Shown here: one piece after another, positions 17,366 to 28,100 of the stretch
How the letters are laid out: every line of letters begins with the position of its first letter
Numbering within the stretch: the first letter of the stretch is position 1
From: UBA1444 sp964521625
GTDB taxonomy: Bacteria > Bacillota > Negativicutes > UBA1444
Assembly (NCBI GenBank): GCA_964521625.1
Contig: CAZFSM010000003.1
Coordinates: 1-64,000 of the forward strand
Reading direction: 5' to 3'
DNA: 64,000 nt
Notes under the pieces: model-generated
The model's database searches: none
Told to the model about the DNA's origin: nothing
Seen by the model: the letters and a program-made list of their open reading frames with translations, nothing else
Position numbers and translations under genes: made by a program

Positions 17366-18670
17366 TTAGTTTACAGGCGCACCCATGGCTTTGTCCAGTT
17401 TGGCCCGGAAGTTGTTATACTCATACATCGCCTTAAGGAAGTTGTTCTTGGCTGTGGTCAACGCCACCTGCGCGTCCAGCACATCCAGGTTCGTTCCCAC
17501 GCCGGCCTGGTAGCGAATGACTTTGATCTTGTAGTCCTCTTCCGCCAACCCTACTGCCGAACTGCTGGTAGCGATACTCTGTTCGGCCGACTTCAGGCTC
17601 AGATAGGTCGACCGCACATCCAGCTGCACACTGTCCACCGTTTGCTTCAGCTGTTCCTGCGCTTTCTTGTACCCTTCCACCGCTTGTTTCACTTTGCCGG
17701 CGGTCAGTCCGGAATCCAGCAGAGTCCAGCTGGTAAGCAGATACGCAGACCAGTTGTAGTTGATCCCGCCGGGAAATGTGCTGTCAGACCAACCGGCTGT
17801 ATATACGGCTGAAATCGTCGGTAAATACCCTGCTTTTTGAATGGTGATCGCTTCCTGGGCACTCTTGGCGGCATCGGTATACTGGCTGATCTCCGGCCGT
17901 TGCCGCAGGGCGGCGTCGACGCAGAACGCCAGTTCCTTTTCATAACGGGCATATCCCATGTCTCCCTTGACGTTCAACTCGGTCGTCAGGGGAAAGCCAA
18001 TGATGTTGTTCAGGTTGGCCATTGTCACGTCATAGGTGTTCTGCGCTTCGATCAGATTTTGTTTTGCTTTGGCCAGTTCAACCTCGGACCGCAGTACATC
18101 GACTTTGGCAACGACACCGACCTCAAACTGCAGTTTTACATCCTGCAGGTAACGTTCCAGCCGTTCCACCGATTCCTGGTTCAGTCTGACGTTGTCACGC
18201 GCCGCCATGAACTTGAAGTAGGCGTCGGTGGCCTCATATTTCAGTTGTTGGCGTGCCTTGGCAACGCCCCAATTTTTGGAATCCAAATCCAGTTTGGCCT
18301 GGCTGACCTGGCTCTCGATCCTGTTGCCGGACCAGAGGGTCCAGTTCAGACTGGCGCTATTGCTGTAAGTGTCAACCTCTTTGGCAGTTCCTCCCGACCA
18401 AGTCCGCAGGTCTTTATGCTGTGCGCTGATCGTGAACCAGCGATAGGAGCGGGCCGAAGTCAGCGCGCCCTTGGCCGCTTCAAATTCGAATACGGCAATC
18501 TTGCCGGTCGGGTTATTGGTCAGCGCCATCCGGACGGCTTCATCCAGTGTCAGCTCTTTTGCTGCGGTTGACGCGCCAGGTGCGGCATAAACAGCACTTG
18601 TCAGAAGCAGCATTGCTACCATGCAACCCACCACTTTGTTCATCCAACCTCTTGTTTGTTTGTTTTTCAT
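17366..18670 (-). CDS. tolC: TolC-family outer-membrane efflux protein
   Basis: TolC trimers form an outer-membrane channel with a periplasmic alpha-barrel used by efflux pumps and type I secretion. The 434-residue protein has a signal peptide (1-30, ending VYAA), followed by two outer-membrane efflux protein repeats. The first starts at ELTLDEAVRMALTNNP (about 40); the second starts around LAFCVDAALRQRPEISQ (about 240). The length is typical. A GGAGGA Shine-Dalgarno lies before the ATG. It is placed between mlaD and tamB, and no inner-membrane pump or membrane-fusion partner is adjacent, so its substrate is unknown. Confidence 0.93.
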   Translation of the reverse strand: MKNKQTRGWMNKVVGCMVAMLLLTSAVYAAPGASTAAKELTLDEAVRMALTNNPTGKIAVFEFEAAKGALTSARSYRWFTISAQHKDLRTWSGGTAKEVDTYSNSASLNWTLWSGNRIESQVSQAKLDLDSKNWGVAKARQQLKYEATDAYFKFMAARDNVRLNQESVERLERYLQDVKLQFEVGVVAKVDVLRSEVELAKAKQNLIEAQNTYDVTMANLNNIIGFPLTTELNVKGDMGYARYEKELAFCVDAALRQRPEISQYTDAAKSAQEAITIQKAGYLPTISAVYTAGWSDSTFPGGINYNWSAYLLTSWTLLDSGLTAGKVKQAVEGYKKAQEQLKQTVDSVQLDVRSTYLSLKSAEQSIATSSSAVGLAEEDYKIKVIRYQAGVGTNLDVLDAQVALTTAKNNFLKAMYEYNNFRAKLDKAMGAPVN

Positions 18671-18702
18671 GCAAATTCCTCCATTTTCCCTAAAAGCAAC
18701 GG

Positions 18703-19959
18703 TCAGAATGACCGGCGAACTCCAACGTAGGTGCTGCGCTGGGCATCTTTATTGACACTGATGCTTTCGCCCACAATATATGTATCGGGAGCAACCCGCA
18801 GCTCAGAACGCAACTTGATTCGGAAATCGTTTGGGTCATACGCATCGGCAGAAACTTTAAAATTTTTACCGAGTTTCAGATCGACACCAGCGCCGGCTTT
18901 CCCTTCGACTACGCCGACACGACCGCCAATAGACGGGCCCTGTTGTCCCAGTTGGAAATTCAGCCGATTGGATTCGCCGATATCACTCAGTCCCATATGG
19001 ACAAAAGAACGGGAGTCGGTATTAATCCGCAAATCTACGTTGGTTCGGTATTTTTCCGCGCCACCGCTATACATCACATCAATGCCTGCCTGCGTTTTGA
19101 TTTTTTCTACCTTATTCAACAGCCTATTTGCTTTCTCGGAAACTTCGCGGGCATTCTTCAAGGTATCCTTAATGTTGCGGGCCGTTTCCGGATCGGTCGC
19201 CACCGGTTCAAGCGCTGCTGCCATCTTTTCAATTCTGGCGCTGGCACTACGCAGGTTGGTCAGTGTCTCTTTGAGATCTTTGACTGTCTTGCCATCATTA
19301 TCAACCGCCGAAGCCATCGTGTCGACTCTGCCGGCAACATTGCGCAGACTGGCCGACATCACGGCGAGATTGCGGGCAATCGCGTTGACATTTTGTTCAT
19401 TGTTCAGCGCCATCCGGGACAGAGCGACCGTCAGTTGGTCGATGTTGCGGGCTGTATCTTTCATCGACCCTTTGACTTTGGGATCGCCAAATACCTCTTC
19501 GAGCGAAGTCACCAGTTTGTCCATTCGGTTGAACAAACGATCAGCCGTAGAAATAAAGGTTTCGATTCCCTGCGATGGCAGCCCTTCGACTACCGTATTC
19601 GGCGGCAAGAACTTGTCCCGCTGATCCGGCGGCGAAATACTGACATACTTTTCGCCCAATAATCCATCAGAACCGATCGTAAAGGCCGAGCCTTCCGGAA
19701 TGGAGTTGCCGGACCAAACCCTGACCGACGCACGCGCCTTCCCCTTTTCGGTAACCCCAATCTGGGTCACTCTGCCTACATCAACCCCGGCATAGCGAAC
19801 TTGACCACCGACCTTTAATCCATCGACCCGTTCAAAATCGACATGCAGCGGGTAGCCGGCTTCACCGACCTTGATTACACCATAAAATGCAGCGATTCCA
19901 AACAATAACGCCAGACCGAGCAAAGTGACCGCACCAACTTTAGTTTCAGAATTCATCAT
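18703..19959 (-). CDS. mlaD: MlaD-type MCE protein with C-terminal outer-membrane beta-barrel
   Basis: MCE proteins carry lipids between membranes. This 418-residue form has an inner-membrane helix (about residues 9-29), one MCE domain (35-115), a long coiled coil (150-290) and a C-terminal stretch of alternating beta-strands (300-418) ending in Phe. The last part looks like a small outer-membrane barrel. This architecture matches the trans-envelope MlaD bridge described in Veillonella parvula, in contrast to the short E. coli MlaD with separate MlaA/B/C. The ATG at 19959 overlaps the mlaF stop (ATGA), and the ribosome site GGAGGG lies inside the mlaF end. Confidence 0.93.
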   Translation of the reverse strand: MMNSETKVGAVTLLGLALLFGIAAFYGVIKVGEAGYPLHVDFERVDGLKVGGQVRYAGVDVGRVTQIGVTEKGKARASVRVWSGNSIPEGSAFTIGSDGLLGEKYVSISPPDQRDKFLPPNTVVEGLPSQGIETFISTADRLFNRMDKLVTSLEEVFGDPKVKGSMKDTARNIDQLTVALSRMALNNEQNVNAIARNLAVMSASLRNVAGRVDTMASAVDNDGKTVKDLKETLTNLRSASARIEKMAAALEPVATDPETARNIKDTLKNAREVSEKANRLLNKVEKIKTQAGIDVMYSGGAEKYRTNVDLRINTDSRSFVHMGLSDIGESNRLNFQLGQQGPSIGGRVGVVEGKAGAGVDLKLGKNFKVSADAYDPNDFRIKLRSELRVAPDTYIVGESISVNKDAQRSTYVGVRRSF

Positions 19960-20762
19960 TCTTCGCTCGCCCTCCTTCTGATCGGAATGCAAGTATTACG
20001 TACGCCACTGATAAATTGTTGCACGATCGGATTCGTCGACTGTCTGAATTCTTCCGGTGTGGCAATTTCGATGATCTTTTCATCATACATCATGGCAATG
20101 CGATCTGCAATCGTAAATGCGCTGTCCATGTCGTGCGTCACTACGACCGCCGTCACGCCGAGAATACGGCGGGTGCTCATGATCAGGCGATTGATGGTCG
20201 ATGACATCACCGGATCAAGTCCGGCCGTCGGTTCATCATATAAAACGATTTGCGGATTGAGTGCAATCGCCCTGGCCAGGCCAACCCTTTTTTTCATCCC
20301 GCCCGACAATTCGTTGGGCATGACATTTTCCCGCCCCATCATGCCGACCATCCGCAACGTTCGGCGGATGACAGACAGGATTTTCTCTTCTGGCATATCG
20401 GTGTGCTGCCGAATACCAAAGGCAACATTCTCGCCGACTGTCATCGAATCGAACAACGCCGAATATTGAAACACCATCCCCATATGGCGGCGGATTTTAT
20501 TCAACTCGGCCTCTTTTAACCGGGTTATTTCGCGACCTTCGATCAAAATCTTGCCGCTGGTCGGTTTCAACAGCCCAATCATCAGCCGCAGCAAGGTACT
20601 CTTGCCGGCACCACTCGGGCCAATCACCACCATTGTCTCGCCGGTTTTTACCTGAAAACTGACGTCGTCAAGAATCCGACGCTCCTTGAACGACATGCTG
20701 ACATTTTTCAGTTCAATCATTATATCAGATTTTGTTTCCACGTTTTCAGCTCTTTGTTCCAT
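19956..20762 (-). CDS. mlaF: Phospholipid transport ABC ATPase MlaF
   Basis: ATPase of the MlaFE(D) lipid transporter. The 268-residue protein has Walker A GPSGAGKST (48-56), the ABC signature LSGGMKKRVGLARAI (near 155) and Walker B IVLYDEPTAGLDP (near 175), with the switch His in VVTHDMD. It is 3 bp from the end of mlaE and overlaps mlaD, giving a compact mlaE-mlaF-mlaD operon. The ATG at 20762 has AGGTGA close upstream; a second ATG at 20720 (MIELKNV) would remove 14 residues and has no ribosome site. Confidence 0.96.
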   Translation of the reverse strand: MEQRAENVETKSDIMIELKNVSMSFKERRILDDVSFQVKTGETMVVIGPSGAGKSTLLRLMIGLLKPTSGKILIEGREITRLKEAELNKIRRHMGMVFQYSALFDSMTVGENVAFGIRQHTDMPEEKILSVIRRTLRMVGMMGRENVMPNELSGGMKKRVGLARAIALNPQIVLYDEPTAGLDPVMSSTINRLIMSTRRILGVTAVVVTHDMDSAFTIADRIAMMYDEKIIEIATPEEFRQSTNPIVQQFISGVRNTCIPIRRRASEE

Positions 20763-20765
20763 ACA

Positions 20766-21533
20766 TCACCTATACAACCAGGTTGAGAGAAAATAGTTCA
20801 TGACAAAAATCCAGACGATCGAGGTGACCACCGAGCTGGTAGTCGCTCGCCCTACCCCCTCGGCGCCTTCTTTTGCGCCCATCCCTTTCAGGCAACCAAC
20901 TATGGCGACAATGCCGCCAAAAACCATCGACTTGATCAAGCCGCCGGTAAAATCGGAAAACTCGGTGAAAGTTTCAATCGAGTAAATAAATGTGTAGGGA
21001 CCGACATTCGTATAGGTGGTCGCCACCATAAATCCGCCGGCAATTCCCATGATATTGGCAAAAGTCACAACCATCGGCGTCATCAAAATACAGGCGACAA
21101 ACCGCGGCACTACCAGGTAAGCGATCGGATCGGTCGCCATGACCCTGAGCGCGTCGATTTGTTCGGTGACCTTCATCGAGCCGATTTCCGCCGTAATCGC
21201 GGCGCCGACCCGCCCAGCCAGCACCACCGCACTAAGCACCGGCCCCAGTTCACGAAACATCGCCAAAGCGACCAGGCCGCCAGTCGTGGACTGCGCGCCA
21301 GCCCGGGACAAAGCGGGTGTTGCCTGCCAGACCATAACCATCCCGGTAAACACGATCATCATAAACACGATCGGCATCGTGTCCACGCCCAGATGAGCCA
21401 TCTGATAGATGACATGGCGCAGATTGATCCGCCGCAGCTGAATCAGTGTCTGAAAGACCAGTTGCGCGACCCGTCCGGTGGATTCAAGAAATTCGAAGAT
21501 TTGTCGGCCCAGCCAATTGCTCAAGCTAATCAT
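20766..21533 (-). CDS. mlaE: Phospholipid transport permease MlaE
   Basis: Integral membrane permease of the Mla lipid transporter (MlaE/YrbE family). The 255-residue length and hydrophobic profile (five to six helices) match the family. The conserved central block is ELGPVLSAVVLAGRVGAAITAEIGSMKVTEQIDAL (about 95-130), which couples to the ATPase. The ATG has only a weak ribosome site. The gene follows the phosphopantetheinyl transferase by 66 bp, placing lipid transport directly downstream of the predicted lipid synthase. Confidence 0.96.
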   Translation of the reverse strand: MISLSNWLGRQIFEFLESTGRVAQLVFQTLIQLRRINLRHVIYQMAHLGVDTMPIVFMMIVFTGMVMVWQATPALSRAGAQSTTGGLVALAMFRELGPVLSAVVLAGRVGAAITAEIGSMKVTEQIDALRVMATDPIAYLVVPRFVACILMTPMVVTFANIMGIAGGFMVATTYTNVGPYTFIYSIETFTEFSDFTGGLIKSMVFGGIVAIVGCLKGMGAKEGAEGVGRATTSSVVTSIVWIFVMNYFLSTWLYR

Positions 21534-21599
21534 TTTGTATTAATTCCATGACGCCGCAATTTTTCCCTTCTTTGGCGCGTTTTTTTCTGCCAGGAACTG

Positions 21600-22106
21600 C
21601 TATTTTCCATAGGCAACAGAAACCCATACACCATCCGGTTGCTGCCGACTCCAGACCCGCAGCGCAACATAGTTGGCTACGGTAGCTATCGTGAAACCAA
21701 GCATACGGATATCCAGCGGATTCATTCCGTCAAAACCACACCCCAGTGCTTTTGATACCGCTTCTTTGGCGCTCCAGATACGCGCCGGTCGCCCTGTAGC
21801 AATTTCGTCGTCATGAAACACCTTGTGTAGCGGGTACGCGTTGTCAAACTCACTGTCGCTTGCTGCATCAATCCCAATCAGGCAGGACTGATCCGTTACC
21901 GCGGCCCACGTCTGGTCGGCAAGATGGGAATATGAATAGTGCAGTTGCAAACCGGATGAGTTCCGGACCAACCATTTTCGGCTGAGATCTGCCTGCAAAA
22001 CAGCTTTGGCGATCCTGCGCGAATCGGTATCATCCCCCCGGCGAGGTTGACAGCCGATCACAATCAAGTGCTTCCCTGCAATTCCACCTCTTATAACGAA
22101 AGCCAT
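21600..22106 (-). CDS. 4'-phosphopantetheinyl transferase superfamily protein
   Basis: These enzymes attach the phosphopantetheine arm of coenzyme A to the serine of carrier proteins. The 168-residue protein shows the Sfp/AcpS signatures: a SYSH block with His61 (SxSH), GID with the magnesium-binding Asp80, and WSAKEA (111-116) with Glu115. It is shorter than Sfp (about 225) and longer than AcpS (about 120). The start at 22106 (GGAG 5 nt upstream) overlaps the synthase gene by 16 bp; a TTG at 22067 is an alternative. The overlap strongly suggests it activates the ACP of that synthase. Confidence 0.88.
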   Translation of the reverse strand: MAFVIRGGIAGKHLIVIGCQPRRGDDTDSRRIAKAVLQADLSRKWLVRNSSGLQLHYSYSHLADQTWAAVTDQSCLIGIDAASDSEFDNAYPLHKVFHDDEIATGRPARIWSAKEAVSKALGCGFDGMNPLDIRMLGFTIATVANYVALRVWSRQQPDGVWVSVAYGK

Positions 22107-25100
22107 CGCATCTCCAGCCCCCGCGCCATTATAACCGGTTCCATTGCTTCGTTATATACCATCGCATCCCAAATTGTGCCGGTCGGATCTTCACTGCGCC
22201 GGCGGGCCTGCACCCGAAAACTCCCCCGATTGATCCCCTGTTGGTAGTATTGAATCTCGCCGACTGCATAGGGCAGTGCGATTGTTCCGACTTTCCCCTG
22301 TTGTTCCAGCAGTGTCTGAAACACGACTGTCTGGAACATCGCTTCCAGCAAATACGGTGATGTCTGATAGTTGTTTTGCTGCCGGTCGGCAAAATCAGCT
22401 GCGTCCTGCAACACAATCGTCGCTTCCGCCATTCCTGCATGAAGGCTGCTGATCTGTTGCAGCACCTGGTATCGTCCGGTCAAGCCGGTATACTGTTCAT
22501 ATAGGCTCAACAATCCGGCTCGGTCAACCACTGACCGCACCGTCAATACAGTCTCCGGCAGCGGAAATCCTTCGGGCTGCGCCGTGTCATACGCCGCCGC
22601 CAAAACTACGGTCGCTTCGGCATTGATCTGCCACCGCTCCAGTTGCCGTCCCGTCGGCGACAGTTCCTGCGTATGCAGTTCAGCCCGGCAATGCAGGCTA
22701 CCCGCGTTCATTTCCGTTGCTTGACATTGAATACGCGAATGTCGGGGCTGGGCCGTCGGGCAGTCGATCCGGTCGAGGAATTTTACGTTTCGGATGCTTT
22801 GCAATGACAGGTACGGATATAACGCCCTGGCCGCTTCGGCAAACATCTCAACCATCATGATGCCTGAAACGAGAGGCTGTTTAAGTATGTTCAACGGTCG
22901 ATGTTCTGGCAGCCAGAGGTCACGTGCCGCCTGGAAGCAGCGTGTGGCTGAAAGCGATGGGGTCCGCAGCTCCAGTGTCACTTCGTCAACCAATGGATAA
23001 ACAATTGAGGTATCACCGCTATCCGTTTTTAGCACAACTGGGGTTGTCTGAACCAAAGGCATTTCCCGCACAAACAGAACTGGCGCTGAGTCATGATCAG
23101 CTCTGGCCATCTCGCGACAGAAGAGCTGCGCCACTTCCCTGGCATGTACATAGCTATAACCGCTCCACCGCATCAATGCCCGAATTTCTTCGGTCTCAGC
23201 CATACCGCCGCCTTCGACCGGTCCCAGCAGCAGAGACTGGCAACGGATCTGCGGGTTTTGCCGCTGCATCAGTTCCAGATAACCTGTCATCGCCCGATTG
23301 GCAGCAGCATAGGCAACCTGTCCGGCGTTCCCATTAGCGGCGGCAACGGAAGAAACAGCTGCATAGAATCGCAAGCCAAGTCCCTGCGCTGCCTGGAACA
23401 AATTTTGCGCGCCCTGCAGTTTGACGTTCACTACGGCGGAAAAGTCATCCGCTGTAATCTGCGGCAAATAATTGTCACGCAGAATCCCTGCGCCATGAAT
23501 CACGCCACTGATCCGGCCAAATTTTTCCGCTGCTGTTGCCATTGCCGCTTCCGTCTCCGCTGCGTCGGCTACATCGCAGTGGAGATAGATTGCCACGACT
23601 CCTTTAGCGGCCAGTTCCGCCAGCAGAGCATGTATCTCCGCCGACCGGGTCTGCCCTGCTCCGTTCACAAGTTTCGTGCGGCCCAGCAAAACAATCCGGC
23701 AGCCAAACGGAGTCAGGGCACGTACCCACTCCTGAAGGATTCCCGCTCCGCCACCGGATACCACGACCACGTCCGTTGGCCCCAATCGCCACGAAGATTC
23801 CGGCAAAGTAACCAGGGACGTTTCCTGGCCGATTTCCCCTGATACCCCCGCATCGTTGCCGAACAGAATGAGTGGTTTCAGGTTTTGATCCAGCCCCCGC
23901 CGGATAAGCCGGTCCGATACCGCACCAGCGTTTAAATGGATCGAGCGAAATAGTAGCGAACGGTATTCCCAGGCCAGACTGAGCAGCACTCCTTCTAGCC
24001 CGGCAACCAATATCTGATTGATAGAGGGGTGTTCTACCGATCGATGGACTACCAGGATTGCCCGGGCCGTGGGTTGCATGACAAAGGCCTGGATCAACAA
24101 AAAACTCTCTATCAGTTGCGTCGTTGCCGCAGCTTCCTGCTCCGCCTGATCGTCAATCCATAGCAATAATCCGGCCAGCCCGGCGCCGGCTTGTTCCGGC
24201 GAATCAACCCGGATCAGCGTTACGCCATGATCACGTTTAAGGACCGCAGCGGCAGCCTTCGCCTCGCGCCAGCCGCCCCGCGGACAGACAATGCCGATTT
24301 TGTCCAGCGGTGAAAACTGCAGATAATCCGGCTCTCCTTCTGGTAACGGTTCTTTGCGGAAAACAATCCGGCGCGGCGGCACGGAGTCCGCGACAACTTC
24401 CGGCGCGGTCTGCTGCTGAACTGACGGCCCGCTTCGCTTCGCGGTCGCGCCGCCACGCCGCTGCCTGATCAGCTCAATCCGTCCGGCAATGTCGCGCACG
24501 GTTCGTACTCCGGCAAAATCCTGCAGATCCAGGCTGATGCCAAATCGGGTCTCCAAGGCGTCGGCAATGACCGGCAACCGGCTGGACCGGATGGCCAGAT
24601 CGTCCCGCAAATCCATATCCGCCGCCACTTCATCCGGTTCATAGCCGGTCGTCTGCACGATGACGGCGATCACGGCGTCAAGGGTTTCCGAGGTGACCGG
24701 ACAATCGCAATCCGGCGCGGCCGCCGGGGATAAGGCTACCACCGGTTCAGAAACCGCGGCTTGCTTTGGCGCAGGTTGCAGCAACACCGACTGTTGCTGA
24801 TTAATTTGCGGTAGGCAGCCGGCAATAAATAGCTGGGCAATCGCATTTTGCAGAACGGAAAATTCAATCGAGGGCAGGCAGGTGGGTAGACACTGCGCCT
24901 GCTGCAAGCTATCGCGGATCATGTTGCCGAGCGTTTCCCGCGGACCGGCTTCGACAAACAGATCCACCTTATAATCGACCTGCAGAGCGGTGACATTTTG
25001 CAGCCAGTCCACCGGCGAATACAGATGTTCTGCCAACAGTCGGCGAATTTCGCCGCTTTCGGTCGGGAAAATCGCGCCTGTATGATTCGACAGCACCGGG

Positions 25101-28100
25101 ATCGTCGGCGGCAGAAATGGTATCGTCTGCAGGAATCCGGCAAATTCTGCCGCGACCGCTTGAAACATTGGCGAATGAAAGGCCATCGCCACCGGCAAGC
25201 GGGTACTGCGAATTCCCTGGGTCGACAATGTTTCCGCAAAAATCAGCGTTGCCGCTGTATCACCGCCGACAACCGTTTGCAGCGGTGAATTGTTGTTGAG
25301 CAAAAACACCCCGGTTGTAGAAGCAAGCTGTGGTTCGACGGCTTCCCGGGCGGCATGAACCGCCAGCATAGCCCCGGGATCCGCCGACAACCGACCGGCT
25401 TTTTCCATGCACAACGCGCGTTGATTGACAATTTTGCAGCCATCGGTGAACGAAAAAACGCCAGCCACACACAAGGCGGCAAACTGACCCAGACTATGCC
25501 CTGCCAAAACGACCGGTTGCAGCCCGTGCGACAGCAATACCCTGGCAATCGCTACTTCCAGTGCAAAGATAGCCGGCTGCTGCCAGCGGGTATCTTTTAG
25601 TTTTTCTTCACTGGATTCAAATAACAGTTGAAGAATATCAAAACCAAAGTGTTCGCCTGCTTGCACCAGCATGTATTTAAACTCGGGCAGTTCGTCACAG
25701 AGTTGTTTGCCCATGCCGACGTATTGCGACCCCTGACCGGGGAAAACCAACGCTGCCCGGCTGGGCAAAGCATCAGGCTGGGAAACATGTAGCCCCTGCC
25801 GTGCCAAAGAGCGCCGCCGCTTATCTGTCAAGGCTGCCATATTCTGCAGAACGCCGCTCTGTTCCAATAATAGTTCGGCAGCAACTGGCGAATCCGCCAA
25901 AATGGCCAGATTATAGTTTTTATCATCCATGCAGCGGCTAAACATCTGCACGCCGGGCAGGCAAGCTGCTGGCGGCGCTGAAAATTTTCCTGTCTGCTCC
26001 TGGCAACTTTCCGCCTGTTCCAGTTGCACGACGAAGTTGGAGCCGCCGAATCCGAAGGCGTCGACCTGCAGCCGTCGCGGGCGGCCAGCCGGAGTTTTCC
26101 ACTCTGCCGGTTTGTCCAGCACAACAAACCCCGATTCACTCCAGTTTACTCCGGGATCGGGACAGACACAGTTTAGCGTAGCCGGGAAAATGCCGGCATT
26201 CATTGCCATCACGCCGCGGATCAGGCTATTGATTCCTGCGGCGCCCAGCGTGTGGCCGATTTGCGATTTGAATCCGGCCAGCACAGTTTGCTTATTGGCC
26301 GGATACAGGGCCTGCAAAGCATGGACTTCTTCCAGATCACCTTGTCGGGTTGCCGTGGCATGGCATTCGACCAGGTCGACCGCCGCCGGTCCATACGGTA
26401 AGCCGCTAAAGGATGCCTCGATCGCCCGTATCTGGCTATGGCGGGAAGATTCGACCATGCCGGTTTCCGTGTTACTGGCGCCCACCCCGGTGATATAGCC
26501 ATAGATTCTTGCGCCGCGACGGCGGGCCACCGACTCGCGTTCCAGCACAATCATACCAGCGCCTTCACCCATTACAAAACCATCCCGGTCCCGGTCGAAC
26601 GGGCGCGACATTTCTGCCGGCGGCCGGACTTGTCCCGTGATTCCAGCCAAAGCGCCGAGTACGGAAAATTCGAGAAAATGTAGTGCAGAAAGCGGCTCTT
26701 CCGCGCCACCGACCAGGGCCGCATCCAATACTCCGTTTCGCATCAGCTGCACCGCGCTGTGCAGCGCAACCAGGGAAGAAGCGCACGCTGCCAGCACCGA
26801 GTAACTCGGGCCGGTAAAGCCAAATTTATTGCAGATAAAACCTGGCACCATGCTGCTCAGTCTGCCGAGCAACGATGTATCGTCCTGAATACTGCGCTCG
26901 ACCGCAATTTCTTCGGCCAGCGCCGTTGCCTGTTCCGGCGATACATTCATCACCCGACGGATTGCAGCCAAAATATCGGGAATGGCGTCCCGCACAGCCA
27001 GATCGCCGCTGATTGGCGTCATTTCCGTAGCATTCTGCGACATGATCACACCGATTTTCTGCCGGTCGATATCCGATTGTAAAATCCCCGCATCGGCAAT
27101 CGCCTGTTTTGCTATCCAAAGTGCCAGTTTCGTCGCAGTCGTCATGTTTTTGAAATCCTGCGGCGGCACGTCGATATCTCTGCGATTGACCGTCAAATGT
27201 TGAAAGGCGGCGACACGACAGTACGTTTTGCCGGAAACCATCGGTCGGGAATCGTAGTATCGCTCGTGATCCCATTTTTCCGGCGGTACGGCAACAACGC
27301 CGCTCCGCAGCTCTAATGAGGCTTGCCAGACTTCATTCGGACTGTTGCCAAGCGAATTGACCTGACTCATCCCGGTGATCGCGATCCGTTCAGGCTTCTC
27401 TTGGGTTGATCGCGCCGGTTGCTTTATGCCTACGACGGTTGCATGCAACTCGGCCAGCGTCTTTATTTCATTCAGCAGTCCAGCGCAGGCGCCACTCATG
27501 AATTGTCCGGCATTGGCAGCAACTGCTGCATCAACCTTTTGGCCGGAACGCGCATCGATTTGCCGCGATGCCATCAGCAGGCTCCCTGTGGCAAAATGCT
27601 CCAGCTTGCAGCGAAAATCTTGGTCATCGCCGCGGTTGGCGGCAAAGTCCTGTTCCAACTGCAGGATAGATCGGGTTTTGTCGTTGCATAGCGCCCGCAC
27701 CCGCAGGCCGACCGATTCGCCGGTAACAACCGTGGCCGCATGGCCGGCCGTTAAAATCTGTTGCTGATACAAAGGGCTTAATGTACCAGTCGCCACAATT
27801 TCTTCGGTAGTCAGATAGGCCGTTCCCATCTGAATCGCATCGGCGCCAAGCATGGCCGCCATTTGCGCCGTAGTCCGGTTGCAGATTCCGCCGGCCAGGA
27901 TCAACGTCCGCCCGGCAAACAATTCTGGCCGCTGTCGTTTCAAGTCCCCGGCCAGTTGCGCCAATACAAAGGTGCTATTCGTGCCGATATGCCCGCCGGA
28001 CTCGCAGCCTTCGCAGATAATATAGCGATAGCCGGCTTCCAGCGCCAACCGCATCAGATCTGCATTGGGCGCAATATAGATGAGTTCAATGCCGGCAGCC

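Noticed and set aside
21534..21570. Seven-codon open frame (MELIQND) overlapping the mlaE start as a leader peptide
   Set aside because: Very short with a weak ribosome site; overlap with the start codon is easily by chance.
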